From assembly GCF_000002985.6 (NCBI RefSeq), contig NC_003280.10, positions 9,234,501-9,298,500 on the forward strand: 64,000 nucleotides of DNA, in the 5' to 3' direction. Of this stretch, positions 13,701 to 24,859 are shown in pieces. How positions within the stretch are numbered: position 1 is the stretch's first letter; every line of letters begins with the position of its first letter. A model generated the notes under the pieces. The model did no database searches, had not been told where the DNA came from, and saw only the letters and a list, made by a program, of their open reading frames with translations. Source of the stretch: Caenorhabditis elegans. Taxonomy: Eukaryota > Nematoda > Chromadorea > Rhabditida > Rhabditidae. The position numbers and the translations under genes were made by a program.

Positions 13701-14195
13701 GTAGTTTTAGCAGTGACAGATTGGTTTACCTACAAAGATTGTGTTGTCAAGGGAACGAAAGAGTGAGTTGAAAAAATCTCGACTGCTTTAGGATAATTTA
13801 AACTTCCAATTTTTTTTCAGAATTTTGTACGCTTGTAATACGAAAGTGTTAGCTGATCAATGCTCGTCTGGTGGTGATGTATGTGAAGTGGCAGTTGATG
13901 GATATTTCATTTCGGTTGCAATTTGTTCCGTTATAGGAGTTATTTGGTAAGTAAACAGAGAATCTTACACCCCTCATGAATGTGATAATTTGGAATGAAA
14001 TACGTGATTAAAACGTTACTTCCTTTCCTTTCGATTCGTTTGACCTGACCTTCAACCGACACATTCACACCCAAAAAAAGAATTGTGAAGAAATAAATTT
14101 CTTTCAGGTACAAAGTGTTCTACAACAAGATCAAGTACCTGCAGAAGATTCCACGAAGCCAATGGAGAGTCTTCCCATCAAGATCTGCCGAATAA
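7727..14195 (+). CDS. SLC33A1-family acetyl-CoA transporter
   Basis: The predicted ER/Golgi membrane carrier imports acetyl-CoA for lumenal acetylation (AT-1/SLC33A1 family). Proximal-start exons: 8809-8854, 9018-9229, 9403-9605, 9653-9910, 10728-10888, 12981-13519, 13572-13762, 13821-13946, 14108-14195. They give 607 aa, against about 550 in vertebrates. Family-typical stretches are LKGDISSILLLLFLYLLQGV, LWAPIVDSVF, GRRKSWMVP, AATQDIAVDGWALTML, NVGYASTCNAVGQTAGYFLG and ISDPRIGGTYMTMLNTLNN. The protein is strongly hydrophobic with multiple membrane segments and an acidic, cytosolic-looking N-terminus. A second possible first exon, 7727-7870 (MTATVGPFDL, ending in a Lys-rich run), ends in phase 0. 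It fits the phase-0 exon at 9403 (569 aa) but not the exon at 8801, so it would be an alternative N-terminus. The 2.1-kb intron 10889-12980 carries an antisense gene. I believe this is worm T26C5.3, from memory. Confidence 0.9.
9911..10727 (+). other. Long AT-rich intron of the SLC33A1-like gene
   Basis: An 817-bp intron between phase-matched exons. It holds A/T homopolymer runs and short degenerate repeats (for example around 10430-10680) and no coding signal on either strand that I can support. Confidence 0.6.
11565..12218 (-). CDS. Small secreted protein nested in a transporter intron
   Basis: Three exons on the minus strand, 12218-12155, 12102-12012 and 11730-11565, join in phase to give 106 aa. 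The first 18-20 residues (MPTRLAAVFLLIAVLSAMAM) form a clear signal peptide. The mature part has three cysteines: NCKSEKLREL near its start, TSCEMM, and the terminal RTC. It also carries a Tyr/Trp-rich middle with RFGFWWSAVIVSERGGYGMS. I do not recognise the family; it looks like a nematode-specific small secreted protein. The whole gene sits inside intron 10889-12980 of the SLC33A1-like gene on the opposite strand. An in-frame TAG upstream of the ATG fixes the start. Donors GTAAG and GTGAGT and acceptors ending TTTCAG and TTCAG are good. Confidence 0.72.
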
Positions 14196-14632
14196 AAGAT
14201 CCCTATGAAACGAAAATTCTTACTTAAAAATAATTTAATCCTTTATTTTTTTGCATGCACAACAAACAAATAGTAGAATAATAATAATGTTTCCGGGCGT
14301 TTTTTTAGCGTTTAATGTATTTTTATCTCCTGTCATTTTTTTGTATAACTATGATTCTCAGTTTTAGTGAATCGCATGGCTTGGTCTGACTCCTCTCTCT
14401 CTCCTCCACAGCTTTCCCCTGGTCCTCACAGTTTTTCTTTTGGCATTCATAATTTTTAAAAGATCCTGTGTTCTCTCTTCCTCTCCCCTCTTTCTCTGTG
14501 ATAATAATTATGCCAAGGTTTGTGATGATTGAAATGACTTCAATTTGATTGAATTCTTATTATTTATTCTTCTTTCTGTCCTTTTCTTTCTATATATAGT
14601 ACATAATAAATGGTTATATAATGTTAGAAATA

Positions 14633-15932
14633 TTAAACCACTGATAGCGGGGTATCTCCAGAGTTTGGATAATCGTCAATGTCCATTTCATTCGGGGTGT
14701 CATCGTGTTGGGCATCAACTCGTGGGCATGTAGCACGGAGCTCCAAAGGATACTGTTCAGGTGTGGGGCAAAGTGTTTCAAATTTGACGGTTCCTTCCTC
14801 GTCCTGAAAATAGTTAGTTCAAGGTTTTTTGAACTCTTGATAATATCTCTTATTATTAAAAGTTTTGCAAAAAGTCACGAGTGATCAAATACGGGTGGTC
14901 TCACGACTCAGAAAACAAGTAAAATATTTAGAAGATAATGAGATTCAGATCAGGTGTGCGCGGCAAACGATTTTTCCGGCAAATCGGCAATTTGGTAAAT
15001 TGCCAGAATTGAACATTTCCAGCAAACGCCGAAAAATTTCGGCAAATTGTGGTTTTGCCCTTGTTTTGGAAATATCAGAATTTCAATTTTAATCCTACAT
15101 CTATTTTGAAAAGTAAGCAAATTCTATGAAAATATCTAACGAAAACGGGAAAAAAATTTCGAGTGTTTTCGTGTTATAAAAAACCCTCTAAACATTTCCG
15201 GAAAATCGGCAATTTTTCAAAAATTAAAATTTCCAGCAAATCGGCTAACCGGCAAGTTGCCGGAATTAAAAAATTCCGACAAACCGGCAATTCATCTCTC
15301 TAAGATTCGCGTGAGCAAATATAAAATTTAAAAGGATCCTTACCAATTCATCCAAAGTCCACAATCCGATATTTCTGTGACAGACGTATGGTGTGACAAT
15401 TGATCCAGTTTGTTGTGTGTTATTATTGCACAATCCAGCCATCACCAATTGATCTTTCAAGTGTACTCGAACGATTTTTCGAGAATTTTGCTCAATGCAC
15501 TCGGTTCGGCATACTGAAAAGAAATCTTTCGAAATTTAATGGGGAACATATGTTTATTGTAGTTTGGAATACCAACTAAGTTGCATGGTAATTTATTTCC
15601 AATAGACTATGAAATACAAGCGATGGTAGGCTAATGCACCTGGAATCGTATGTGCCTGCCTACCAGAGTTTTATTCAATAACTTTGCATAATATGAAACA
15701 ACTCAGGCTAATTTAACTTCAAGTATTTTCATAATAAACTTAACTGTATAAACATCTAAGTATCCATTAATCAAATACACAAGGTAAAATAGTATTCAGA
15801 TTGACGGTAACTTCATTCTCAATTCATGTTTCAATCTAATGTCCAATAAGAATTAAAAAACTTACATCCAACACTTCCTGAATCCACAATTAAAACAAAT
15901 GTTGAAAATACAAAGAAAATAGTTGACCACAT
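14633..15932 (-). CDS. Small Cys-containing secreted protein
   Basis: Minus-strand exons 15932-15866, 15513-15344 and 14803-14633 join in phase to give 135 aa. The N-terminus MWSTIFFVFSTFVLIVDSGS is a signal peptide. The frame is open upstream of this Met, but starting further up would bury the signal peptide. The body has cysteine pairs in LCRTECIEQ, AGLCNNN and YVCHRN, then ETLCPTPEQY and ATCPRVD, and an acidic C-terminal tail. The function is unknown and I recognise no family. It lies tail-to-tail with the SLC33A1-like gene: the two stop codons are about 440 bp apart. The 540-bp second intron (14804-15343) carries the CGGCAA repeat block. Confidence 0.75.
14952..15297. repeat. Degenerate CGGCAA/TTGCCG palindromic repeat block
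   Basis: Many partial copies of CGGCAAATCGGCAA-like and TTGCCGGAATT-like words occur on both strands, giving local self-complementarity. This resembles a dispersed C. elegans repeat family known to me only by appearance. It lies within an intron of the small secreted gene at 14633-15932. Confidence 0.7.
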
Positions 15933-17536
15933 AATTTTAAACTTCTTCAAAAAGAGACTGGAACAGTTCGCGGTGAAGCGAAGTGGGTGGATCTTTTTGA
16001 GAAGACACTTTACGTCTTTTTTCGTTTCTTTTTTTCTCAAATTTCTTTCAAAAAGTTTGTTTGTCAACTGCTGGGCGGTCTCAACCGACGTCTTCTCTAG
16101 TTTTTTTTTCTGTTCTGTTCATGGCGATGTTGATTCAATTGAAATAGATATTCGGATCGAATAAATAAAGGATGATCTTCAGAATAAATAATTTCTTGTT
16201 ATTTTCAAATTGTTGCCTTCTTGTTGATTTCAAGTGCCCATTTTTGACTTGTTTGTCAAGTCTCAAGGCATCAAATTCCACTCGTCTGGAAGACGTCATC
16301 TGGAAAAAGATGTCAGATTTGATAAAAACTGGATTTTTTTTCGAAAAGTTGAAATATCTCGAACAACATTTGATTCTAGTAAACCAATTTTTAATTTAAA
16401 ACATCACCAAAAACAGTTGTAAATTTGATATTGTTTGTGATTTCATCAGGTCTTGGTTTTACATTAGAAAACTTCTTGTTACTTTGGTGCTTACGGCTAT
16501 ATAGTTCTAGTCTTAACTTGCTCTGTTTTTCAATCCGAAATTTTTCCAGAATTAAATAGTTTTTGACTGACTATGAAATTTGAGTTGAAGGTCGATATTT
16601 CAAAAAAAAAAGTCTCAGATTTCTGTAGCACTATGGTAGACTTCTGTAGATATGTGGAACTTGCCACAGAAAACTGTGCAATGTGTGCGAGAAGATGACA
16701 AAGAGTTATGACATGGTGCATCAAAAAGTTATGAATTGCGTCAAAAGAAAAAAGCCTAACGGAAAATGGCGGGCAGTAGAATCTGAAATGATAAGGGCTT
16801 GTGTGGTGTGGTGACAAGCCGAGTAAGCTCGAATTCAATCCCAAATGACTTGTGCCGGCAATTTCTATAGTACAAGTTGTGTGGCGACATTTTTGTTTGA
16901 GATACATTTGCTGCGATCTCTGTACATCAAATGGACAATACACGACTGAAATTGACTCGCAGTGTCTTAAACCACATTCCCCACACCGAAATCCAACATT
17001 GTTTATAATTTCGTTATTAATTTTTATTCTAAAATCGATGATTCAACGATTCAATATTTTACCACAATAACAGGTTAACATCAAATCAGAGATGTGAATT
17101 TTGTGATAGGAAACAAATCATATTGAATGACGTAGAAACGTGATTCAGGTCTTCATTCAAGTTTAAGACAAATTCAATGACTTGTAGTGGTCAATCAGTT
17201 GATCATATGACCATCATCAAGTATGTCAGTTCATTTTCGTTGTGAAAGTGAAATTTCGAGAGTGATTGAATGAAAAACCATCGAATTAACGACGAAAGCA
17301 TTTATTTATTTTTCTTTATCGATCAAAAATCAATACTTATTCTGTACCTCTGGAAACAAATAGTTATGGAATTGAGATAATGAAGAATATTTGGAATATT
17401 ATCAGATGACGTTTGATTGGAGAACATGTCATGACAGAAACATTGAGAGACAGGAGAAAAGTAGGATAAAAGACGTGGAGATCCCAAGAAATGAGAGATG
17501 CTGGATCACATGGAAGGGGGACACGGTGCTCGAGTT
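15933..17536. other. Intergenic region
   Basis: This lies between two minus-strand small secreted genes. It holds the promoter side of the 14633-15932 gene and the 3' UTR of the 17537-18526 gene, with a minus-strand AATAAA near 17301-17308. A 137-codon minus ORF at 16530-16943 is compositional and unsupported. Confidence 0.5.
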
Positions 17537-18526
17537 TTAGCCGGACATCATTCTGAAAGTTTTGAAAAATTGGTTTATATTTAAATGTTTAATTGAACTT
17601 GATAATCTTATCTTTGAATCCAAATAGGTACGCAATTCTTACTTTAAGTCCAAATTGCCATACCCAAAAATTAAGCCAAATTGGGAAACAGGCACACAAA
17701 ACGCCAGCTAACTGAAATTTTTATTTACATTCTAGTTGAAGACTATTTTAGATCAACCAAGTTATTTCTTTTTGAATTTTTAAGTTGAATTTAAGTTCAA
17801 ATCCGAAGTTTCCAAAATTACCCAGTGTTCCAAAAAACACAAAAATGTGGCCGAAACGGGAAATTACTATTTTTGTAAAAAAACAACTAGGCAACGTACA
17901 GCTAAAGCAAACGTTCCAGCCTTCTTCAAACACCTGAATAAACTTTAAAAAACAGGCGGGAGGCTTGGAGCTGGCACATACACCAAAGTCTTTCAGCATC
18001 CCATTCCATCAGATGTAGTTTAAACTTTACACTCAAATTTGGAAGTTCAAAAGTTTCAAGTACCTATAGTTTTAAGTACTGTACTTTCCTTGCCCTTTCT
18101 CAAAATTTTCAAGTGTCTACGTGTTCTCTCCACTGAACTTGATTCTATACGTCACGAACATGCGCAGATTATTTTATATTTTAATTCAAAAACGTGTTAC
18201 ACAAAGTTAATGTGATTATTTTTGGCACCAATGTTGTTAGGTATAGCGCTATTTGCGTCATGCAAAACTCAATCAATTTGCAAAAAAACGAGTAGCCACT
18301 ATCTACATCACCACACATACCTATATCGTGCCATTAAATTCGGCATTGGCCTGTAGCTGAGACCAGATCGTATATGTCGATCGAATTGTGAACCTCCTCC
18401 TAGAAGCTCATCACTTCCATGCCCACTTCGCTCGAAACGCTCCAATGGAAGATCTTGCAGAATGAATGACGTTGTGGAGATAATTGAGATGAGCAGGATG
18501 ATGATTACAGTGTGGTATGACGGCAT
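17537..18526 (-). CDS. Small secreted peptide, possible neuropeptide-like precursor
   Basis: Minus-strand exons 18526-18321 and 17552-17537 join in phase to give 73 aa. The N-terminus MPSYHTVIIILLISIISTTS is a signal peptide. The ATG directly follows a TTTACAG acceptor, as in trans-spliced worm mRNAs. The mature part is short, Arg- and Gly-rich (LERFERSGHGSDELLGGGS, then HIRSGLSYRPMPNLMARYR) and has no cysteine after the signal. It ends MMSG because the second coding exon contributes only four residues plus the stop. Size and composition would fit a secreted peptide precursor, but there are no clear dibasic-flanked amidated repeats, so that is a guess. An alternative is a longer transcript with other exons. 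Confidence 0.6.
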
Positions 18527-21500
18527 CTGTAAAATTTATAGTTGGAAAATGTTTCTGGATTTTCATTCGAGAAGGAAAATATTTTTTTAAAAAAGTTCTA
18601 ATGGGGACATATGAACAATTTTATAGGGATATTGTCTTTCATGTTCCGTGGGAAACTTTTTTCAAAAAGAGCAAACTAAAATTAAACCTGACGTCATTAA
18701 ATGGAATATTTTGATCGCAACTGTGATAACATGTGACCTCTATATTTGAAAGTATAAATTTAATTTTAAGTGTGAAAATTCGTTGGAAAATTTCCAAACC
18801 ATCACTCCAAAACCTTAATAAATTTTTTATTTAAAGTTTCAAATTGGTTTTCAAAAAATAAGCCGCTAATTTTTGAACAAGTAAAATTTATGGATCTCAT
18901 CTAGTTTTCAGTCCTTGAACTTTCATTAATTCCATTTCAATTGTAGTTTGGAAAGTCAAAAGCTAATGTTCTAGATGCAAGTTTTTAAAGTATATATGTA
19001 ATAAATTCAATTGATTAAGATAATTAGATTTGAAAGTGGCATAGAAAACTAGAGTTCCAAACGCCGGACAGGTGGTTTGCACGTTAAACTAATTCCAAAG
19101 AATTTCAAAGTTCAAAAACAAGGACAGCTTTTGCATATTCAGTTTCGGTCTAACTTAAGTTATTCGTGCAATAGTTTACAAGTTTTCTAGCTCGAGTAAA
19201 AAGTGAACGGAAAAATGTAAAATGAGTAAGAAAAGAATGCCTGTTGTCGTTTTTTTCCATAGATAATTATGAGTAACCAAAATAAGAAAATCGTTAGTTA
19301 TATAACTACAGTGGCCATCTAAATATTCAACTTTAAGTTCTTGTTCAGTAGAAGAAATATTTTCCTTCGTGGCTGAAAAAAACGAAAAAACTCGGTCACA
19401 CAAATAGCCTTTGAATTTATTTTTTCTGCAAAATCACTTGTAGTCCACTCTATGTTTGATCTTTAGAAATTAAAATAATATTTGCGGATTCAAACAGGTG
19501 ACGTCATGGAAACGATCCTAAAAATTTAACGCAATATCTGGAGATCAAAAGGAAAGGGTAAATGCTAAATACCTAATCAATATAATTTTCCCAAGAATTT
19601 GCTAATATCACTTCATGCAAGCAAAAGAATAATCTGTGATTGAAAATCAAATGCATAAAAAATTGATCACCGACCTTTTTTGCGGCATTGTCTTTACAAC
19701 TGCAACCAGATTTTAGTGCTCTTATAGAGTTCCTAAGCACTGAAAGTGGGCGTGTCGAATAGTTTTTTAGCCAAAAAAGTACGAGAAACTACATCTAAAA
19801 ACTACGCTTTGCAAAAAAATTAATTCAATCCTAAATTGAACATAGATCAAGGCTCCGCCCAGTTTCGTCACTTTACCATTACGTTCTAGCATGTGTTTTT
19901 GGCATTTAATTTGATTATTTTCAATCGAACAGAAAAAATTATTGCTTTTTGAGATAAAGCAGCAACACAGATTGAGATTTTTTGTAGAAAAAATGGTTGA
20001 ATTTGATAATAATATTTTTTGCAGTTATGTTTTTTAAACTATGATTTTACATTTTTGCGTGCTGATTCCAGAGAGATCCAAAATATTTTTTAAAATGCTG
20101 CTTTTGTAGGTTTCTGGTTGCAAAAAAATAATAACGAACGATTTGGGCGTCATTTTGTAAATTTACTGTTCTCGAACAGAAAATATCAATGTTATGAATT
20201 TTTATAGTCCGATAAAATTGCACCGAAAATTTCGATTTAATGGCTAACGGTATTATTTTGAATGTAAGGATCTAAATATGTAGTTTTGAAATTACAAATT
20301 CATTTATGGTGTAGAGTTTTAAAAAAACGTAAAAAATCACAGTGGAACGAGTCGTTCTGGAAACGTCATTTGGGCAACAACTTCTTATTCGAGAATTAAC
20401 ATTCAGTTTTCTTTTTCAGAATTTCCAAAAAATTGAACCACAGAAACACGAAATACCCTAAAAATACCTTTGGGAATTCATGGAACTAACGAAGAAAAAA
20501 ATGCTTGGTATCAAGTACCTACGCAGTCAAACGCCTCAGTCGTGAGCCAATAAGAAACACCATAAAAATGGGCGGCTCGTTACAAAAATTGCCTTTTCAC
20601 GCAGACTTGCCACTGCGGGAGTACTAATCATTTTTCGGGGTGTCGAGAAGCAGAACCACGTTGTCTACGCTAATTAACACATTCTTTTCCACACCGACAC
20701 GACAGAGAGAAACAGATCCAGAAGTAGATTGGATTCTAGGAATTGAGAGTTAAGGTATACAGAAATTGAGAGTGGGTGGCAGAGGAAGAGGTAGGTGATT
20801 TGGGTAAAGAAAAATGAGAAATAGGGTTTATTGGTTTGACTTGAAAAACGTCATATTTTGAAGAATTCAATCGTGACGTTTCGAACAAAACAAGATCAGT
20901 GTGGGAGAAGTTTGGTACTCTGATAAACAGAACTTTTGCAAGGGTTAATTGTGGATGATGGGACTATTGCCTTAATTTGTTCTGTTTATATGAGTTAGAA
21001 CTTACAAGGAATTTACATATAATTTCAAAAACGTCCAAGAGCACCTATTGTAGCTCCGCAAAAAAGTTAAGGGCGCGTGGATTGGTATTTTTGAACCGGT
21101 TATGTCGAAGTTTTTTTTTTTGAAAACTCAAAATGGTAGAAAAGTATCTGATACATCTGTGCAAGTTGTACAAAAATCAGGTGAACTAATATGTAATTTT
21201 TAATTTGGCGGAGTTGGAACTGATCAGAAGTACATTTAAATAATGAATAAAAGTAGCAGATTCACCTGTGCCAGAATTCAAGAGAAATCTAATTTTTGGC
21301 TCACTGGCGTTTTAAATTTCAAAAATATAAATTGTGATATCTATGCAATATAGTATTTTTCTAATTCCTAAAATTAGTTTTATTTGCCTAGAAAAGGTGT
21401 GATTGCCTCAAAAAAAATTTTAACATTCTGAATCAACGATGACAAAAAACAAAAATGATTCGTAAAATTCATTTTGTTTACTTTGTAGTGCATGTGCTGT

Positions 21501-24500
21501 CGGTACAATTAGTAAAAAAAGACACATCATTCTACAAAAATTGATTCAAAAAAATTATCCAGATGATATTTATATACAATTTAAAAAGTGGGGGTGTACT
21601 GAAACTTTCTTAGAATTTATTCTAGAAAGTGACGGGAAATGTAAAAAAGTCTCAATTTTTCTACAATTTTCAATTCAACATGATATTTCTTGTTTTACGC
21701 CTGAATGCACTTGAACAACTGGGATGAGAGGATAAATGAGGATTGTAATTAATCAAGGAAGTTATAACTTTGTTATGTTTTGAACTGAACTAATAGGAGT
21801 AACAAGACATGAGACAACGTTTGTGAAAATATAGAACAGAATAATAAAATGTAGATCAAAGAAGTTTGAGTACATGAACTATAGTTACTCGAATTATTTT
21901 CAAAAAGTAGAAAATCACTAAATTTTGGTCCTATATTTAGCAATCTCATAAAAACGTTCAATGAATCAAGAGAGAGCAAAATTTTCGGCAATGAAATATT
22001 TATTTTGAATTGAAAAAAATACGGAAAACTTCCGGAAAACCTGGGGCAGGATGAAATTTGTTTTGATGAAAATAAGTTAAACAACTAGAAACTTCCGCTT
22101 TTTTTCCGTACTCATGCACATGAAACCAAGATAAATGTATTTTGAAGAATTTATTTATGTGGAGTTACTATTTTCGAAATTTAGTACATGCTGGGCCAAG
22201 CGTGTGGTAGCTCATTATTAAAATATTTTTAAAATTATTAGCAGTTTAAAAATTGATTTCGTTAATCTTCAGAAATTACAGAGGACTTTAAAGAGGAATC
22301 TGAAAAAAGTTGGCGCGCAAGTCGGGAACCTTAAATCTGCTGTTTCAAGAATACTTTATGTGGTTGTGACAGTGAAATATGATTTTTTATTTTCAAACTA
22401 TCAAAGTTTACCAACACAGGTAGAACTACAGCTGCTCAAATTTACAGCAATATGTGCCGGCTACCTAGTGATAAAGTTTCATCCATGTAGATTTCTAGTT
22501 TTATATGATTTTGCAGAAAATAGTTTCTCAAATTGTGCATGACAACTGATAAACAAAATAGAGCGATTCTAGGGACTCACAATGAAACACAAAATTCCCA
22601 ATACGGTTAGATACTGTATAACTTGATAACTTTTTCAAAAAATGTCTTGTCGCATAAACTATATTGAGATATTAATCATGAGTAGATTTTTGATTGCACA
22701 AAAAAAATGAATGGAGATTAAATTTCAGATTTTGTATTGAAAATTAATTTTAAAAGGGGTTGTTTTTGTTCGTTTTTTTCAGATTTGATCCTGAAAAAGT
22801 GAAAAGCAAAATATAAGATTTGAAGTAAGGTTGAGGGTGGGAGATAGTCAATTACTCATTCTATAATTGTAGGTGTTTTAGTCAGATTATGTCTAGATAC
22901 ATTTCAGATTACTTTCAAATGACAAATTAAGATTAAAATGTGTTGAAAACTGTTTCTAATTTCCAATAGAAAAAGCTTGCAAGTGTTCATAAAACTTAGT
23001 TTGACATATTTTTATGCAGACTCACAAATATCCAAATTTTCAGGTTATGCAAAATATTTGAAAATCAGCAAAAAAAACAAAATCTCAGGATTTAGTGAAT
23101 CTCTAAGAAGAACATTTTCAAAATAAAACAACGCGTTCCTTAAAAATTTATTTATCTGAAATTGGAGAATGTTTTCCAAAATTTTTGTCGCTAAAAAACT
23201 AAAAGCTTTTTAATTATATTTTCTCAAGAATAGCGTAGGATGCAACCTTTGAACGTTTCCGCTTTACATGGCTTTGACTTTGAAAAATGACCAAATAGAG
23301 TCTGAAAACATATTTTCAGTCTCGAAACGGAAAAAAAATCTAGCTTTTTTTTTTGAAAAGTGTTGTTGAGATCAGACTTTCAGTTCAGAAATGAGATGGT
23401 TAATCTGAAATCGAAATTTTTCAAATTTTATTCAACGGTGATCTAACATCTAACTCTAAAAAATTTTCAGGCCTTTACCAATATTTTTTGGCAAAAGTTG
23501 GATATTTTTTCATATATTTTATCGAAAGGGTGTTTCAACACCGTGAATCACAACGTCCCCCCAATTGGTAATTATGAAAAAGTTTTGAAAACTTATGAAA
23601 ATTTTCATTACACTTTTCCAATTCAACTTTCCATCGCATTTTCCCATAAAATTCGCTAGTTTTCCATTTGGTTCCCATTTGATTCAATCCATCCGTCGTC
23701 GCTCCTACGTTGTCTTTGTCTATACGGTGGCATTGGCATGGAATTGGTTTCCGACCATAATTCACTGTCAACGTCATTTGACTGTTGGAACCAACTGTTT
23801 CTTTGTCACTTTTTTTACATTTGGATAACATGGGAGTATGAGTGAAAAATGCCAATAGATTGAATTATGGGTTCGAAAAACTATATGCACATTTCCATGG
23901 TTTCAACTTTATAACACCTAGTTATTTACTTGCACTGAAAACACTCTTAGATCGCCTGTAAAATGTTTCAAGTGTACCAGTTTTTCTACAAATTCAAGCC
24001 AGTTAACATGCAACGGTAGACTGAACTTTTTGAATCGGAGTGACCTTTTCACCCGATTTTCAAAATAACATTTCGTTCAAACAGATACACATTACAAACA
24101 TTTAATATCAAATTAGAATCACAATCGCTTTTATCAGCATTTGAAAATATAAAGGTATTTTGAAATAACAAAAACAACTTGTTTTTCCGGGTTACTATTT
24201 CAAAGGCAGTGTGTGTAGGTCTCAAGCTTTTAAAATTCATGAAATTTGAGCAGGAGAAAATATCTGGAAGATGAGGTTTTCTGGACGGAAAAGATGTACT
24301 TTAACTCTTATGAAAGCAACACTAAAATTGTAATGGAACTGTTCAGAAGAATTGTCAAATTTTGTAATTTTCAAAATCTTTCTCATTGATAGATGACAAT
24401 ACTACATTTCATTTTTTTTGTTTTGTGTAGATACAAGAATTTCTCATTTAAATTAATGTTTAATTTTTTGTTTTACTTGAGAGCTTTTAACTGAAAATTC

Positions 24501-24859
24501 CTATTTGTATGACAGTTTTGTAATGAGAACAACAAAGAGAAACATCAAGTTTTAGAGTATTTTATATATTTATTATTATTACAGCTTACAGAACTTTGAT
24601 TTGTTTTACAGAGAAAAGGTGCAACCGATTAGACAAATTCAATGGATTATCATTATTTGAAACTTTTTGCAGTTCCTTATTTTCAAAAAAATCTTGGTTT
24701 TTGGTTTGATCAGGGTGAGAAAGGATTTCGGGGGTCGAAAGCTAGAAAATTATCAATTTTTTGTGATTTTCGATTGTTTTTATGTTTTTCATTTATACGA
24801 GATAGCGAAGAAAGAAAGTTTGGAGGCAGGATGGTAGCATTGAATATTGGTCGAATCGT
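18527..24859. other. Long interval with no supported gene
   Basis: About 6.3 kb of AT-rich DNA. ORFs on both strands are short and lack matched splice sites. A more GC-rich patch at 20560-20800 has 5'-UTR-like sequence with a possible GTAGGT donor near 20790 but no coding exon. A 106-codon minus ORF at 23535-23855 is rejected elsewhere. The left end holds the promoter of the peptide gene at 18526 and the right end the 3' flank of aqp-2. Confidence 0.5.

Noticed and set aside
16530..16943. 137-codon minus ORF
   Set aside because: Composition is random-like (Phe/Ser/His-rich), with no signal peptide, motif or splice sites.
23535..23855. 106-codon minus ORF and a 77-codon plus ORF on the same segment
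   Set aside because: Some peptide-like stretches, but no acceptor/donor pair, family motif or clear gene context; both strands open by chance.
18527..24859. Search for a transposase, reverse transcriptase or viral remnant in the large gap
   Set aside because: No catalytic motif or long frame found on either strand; only short AT-rich ORFs.
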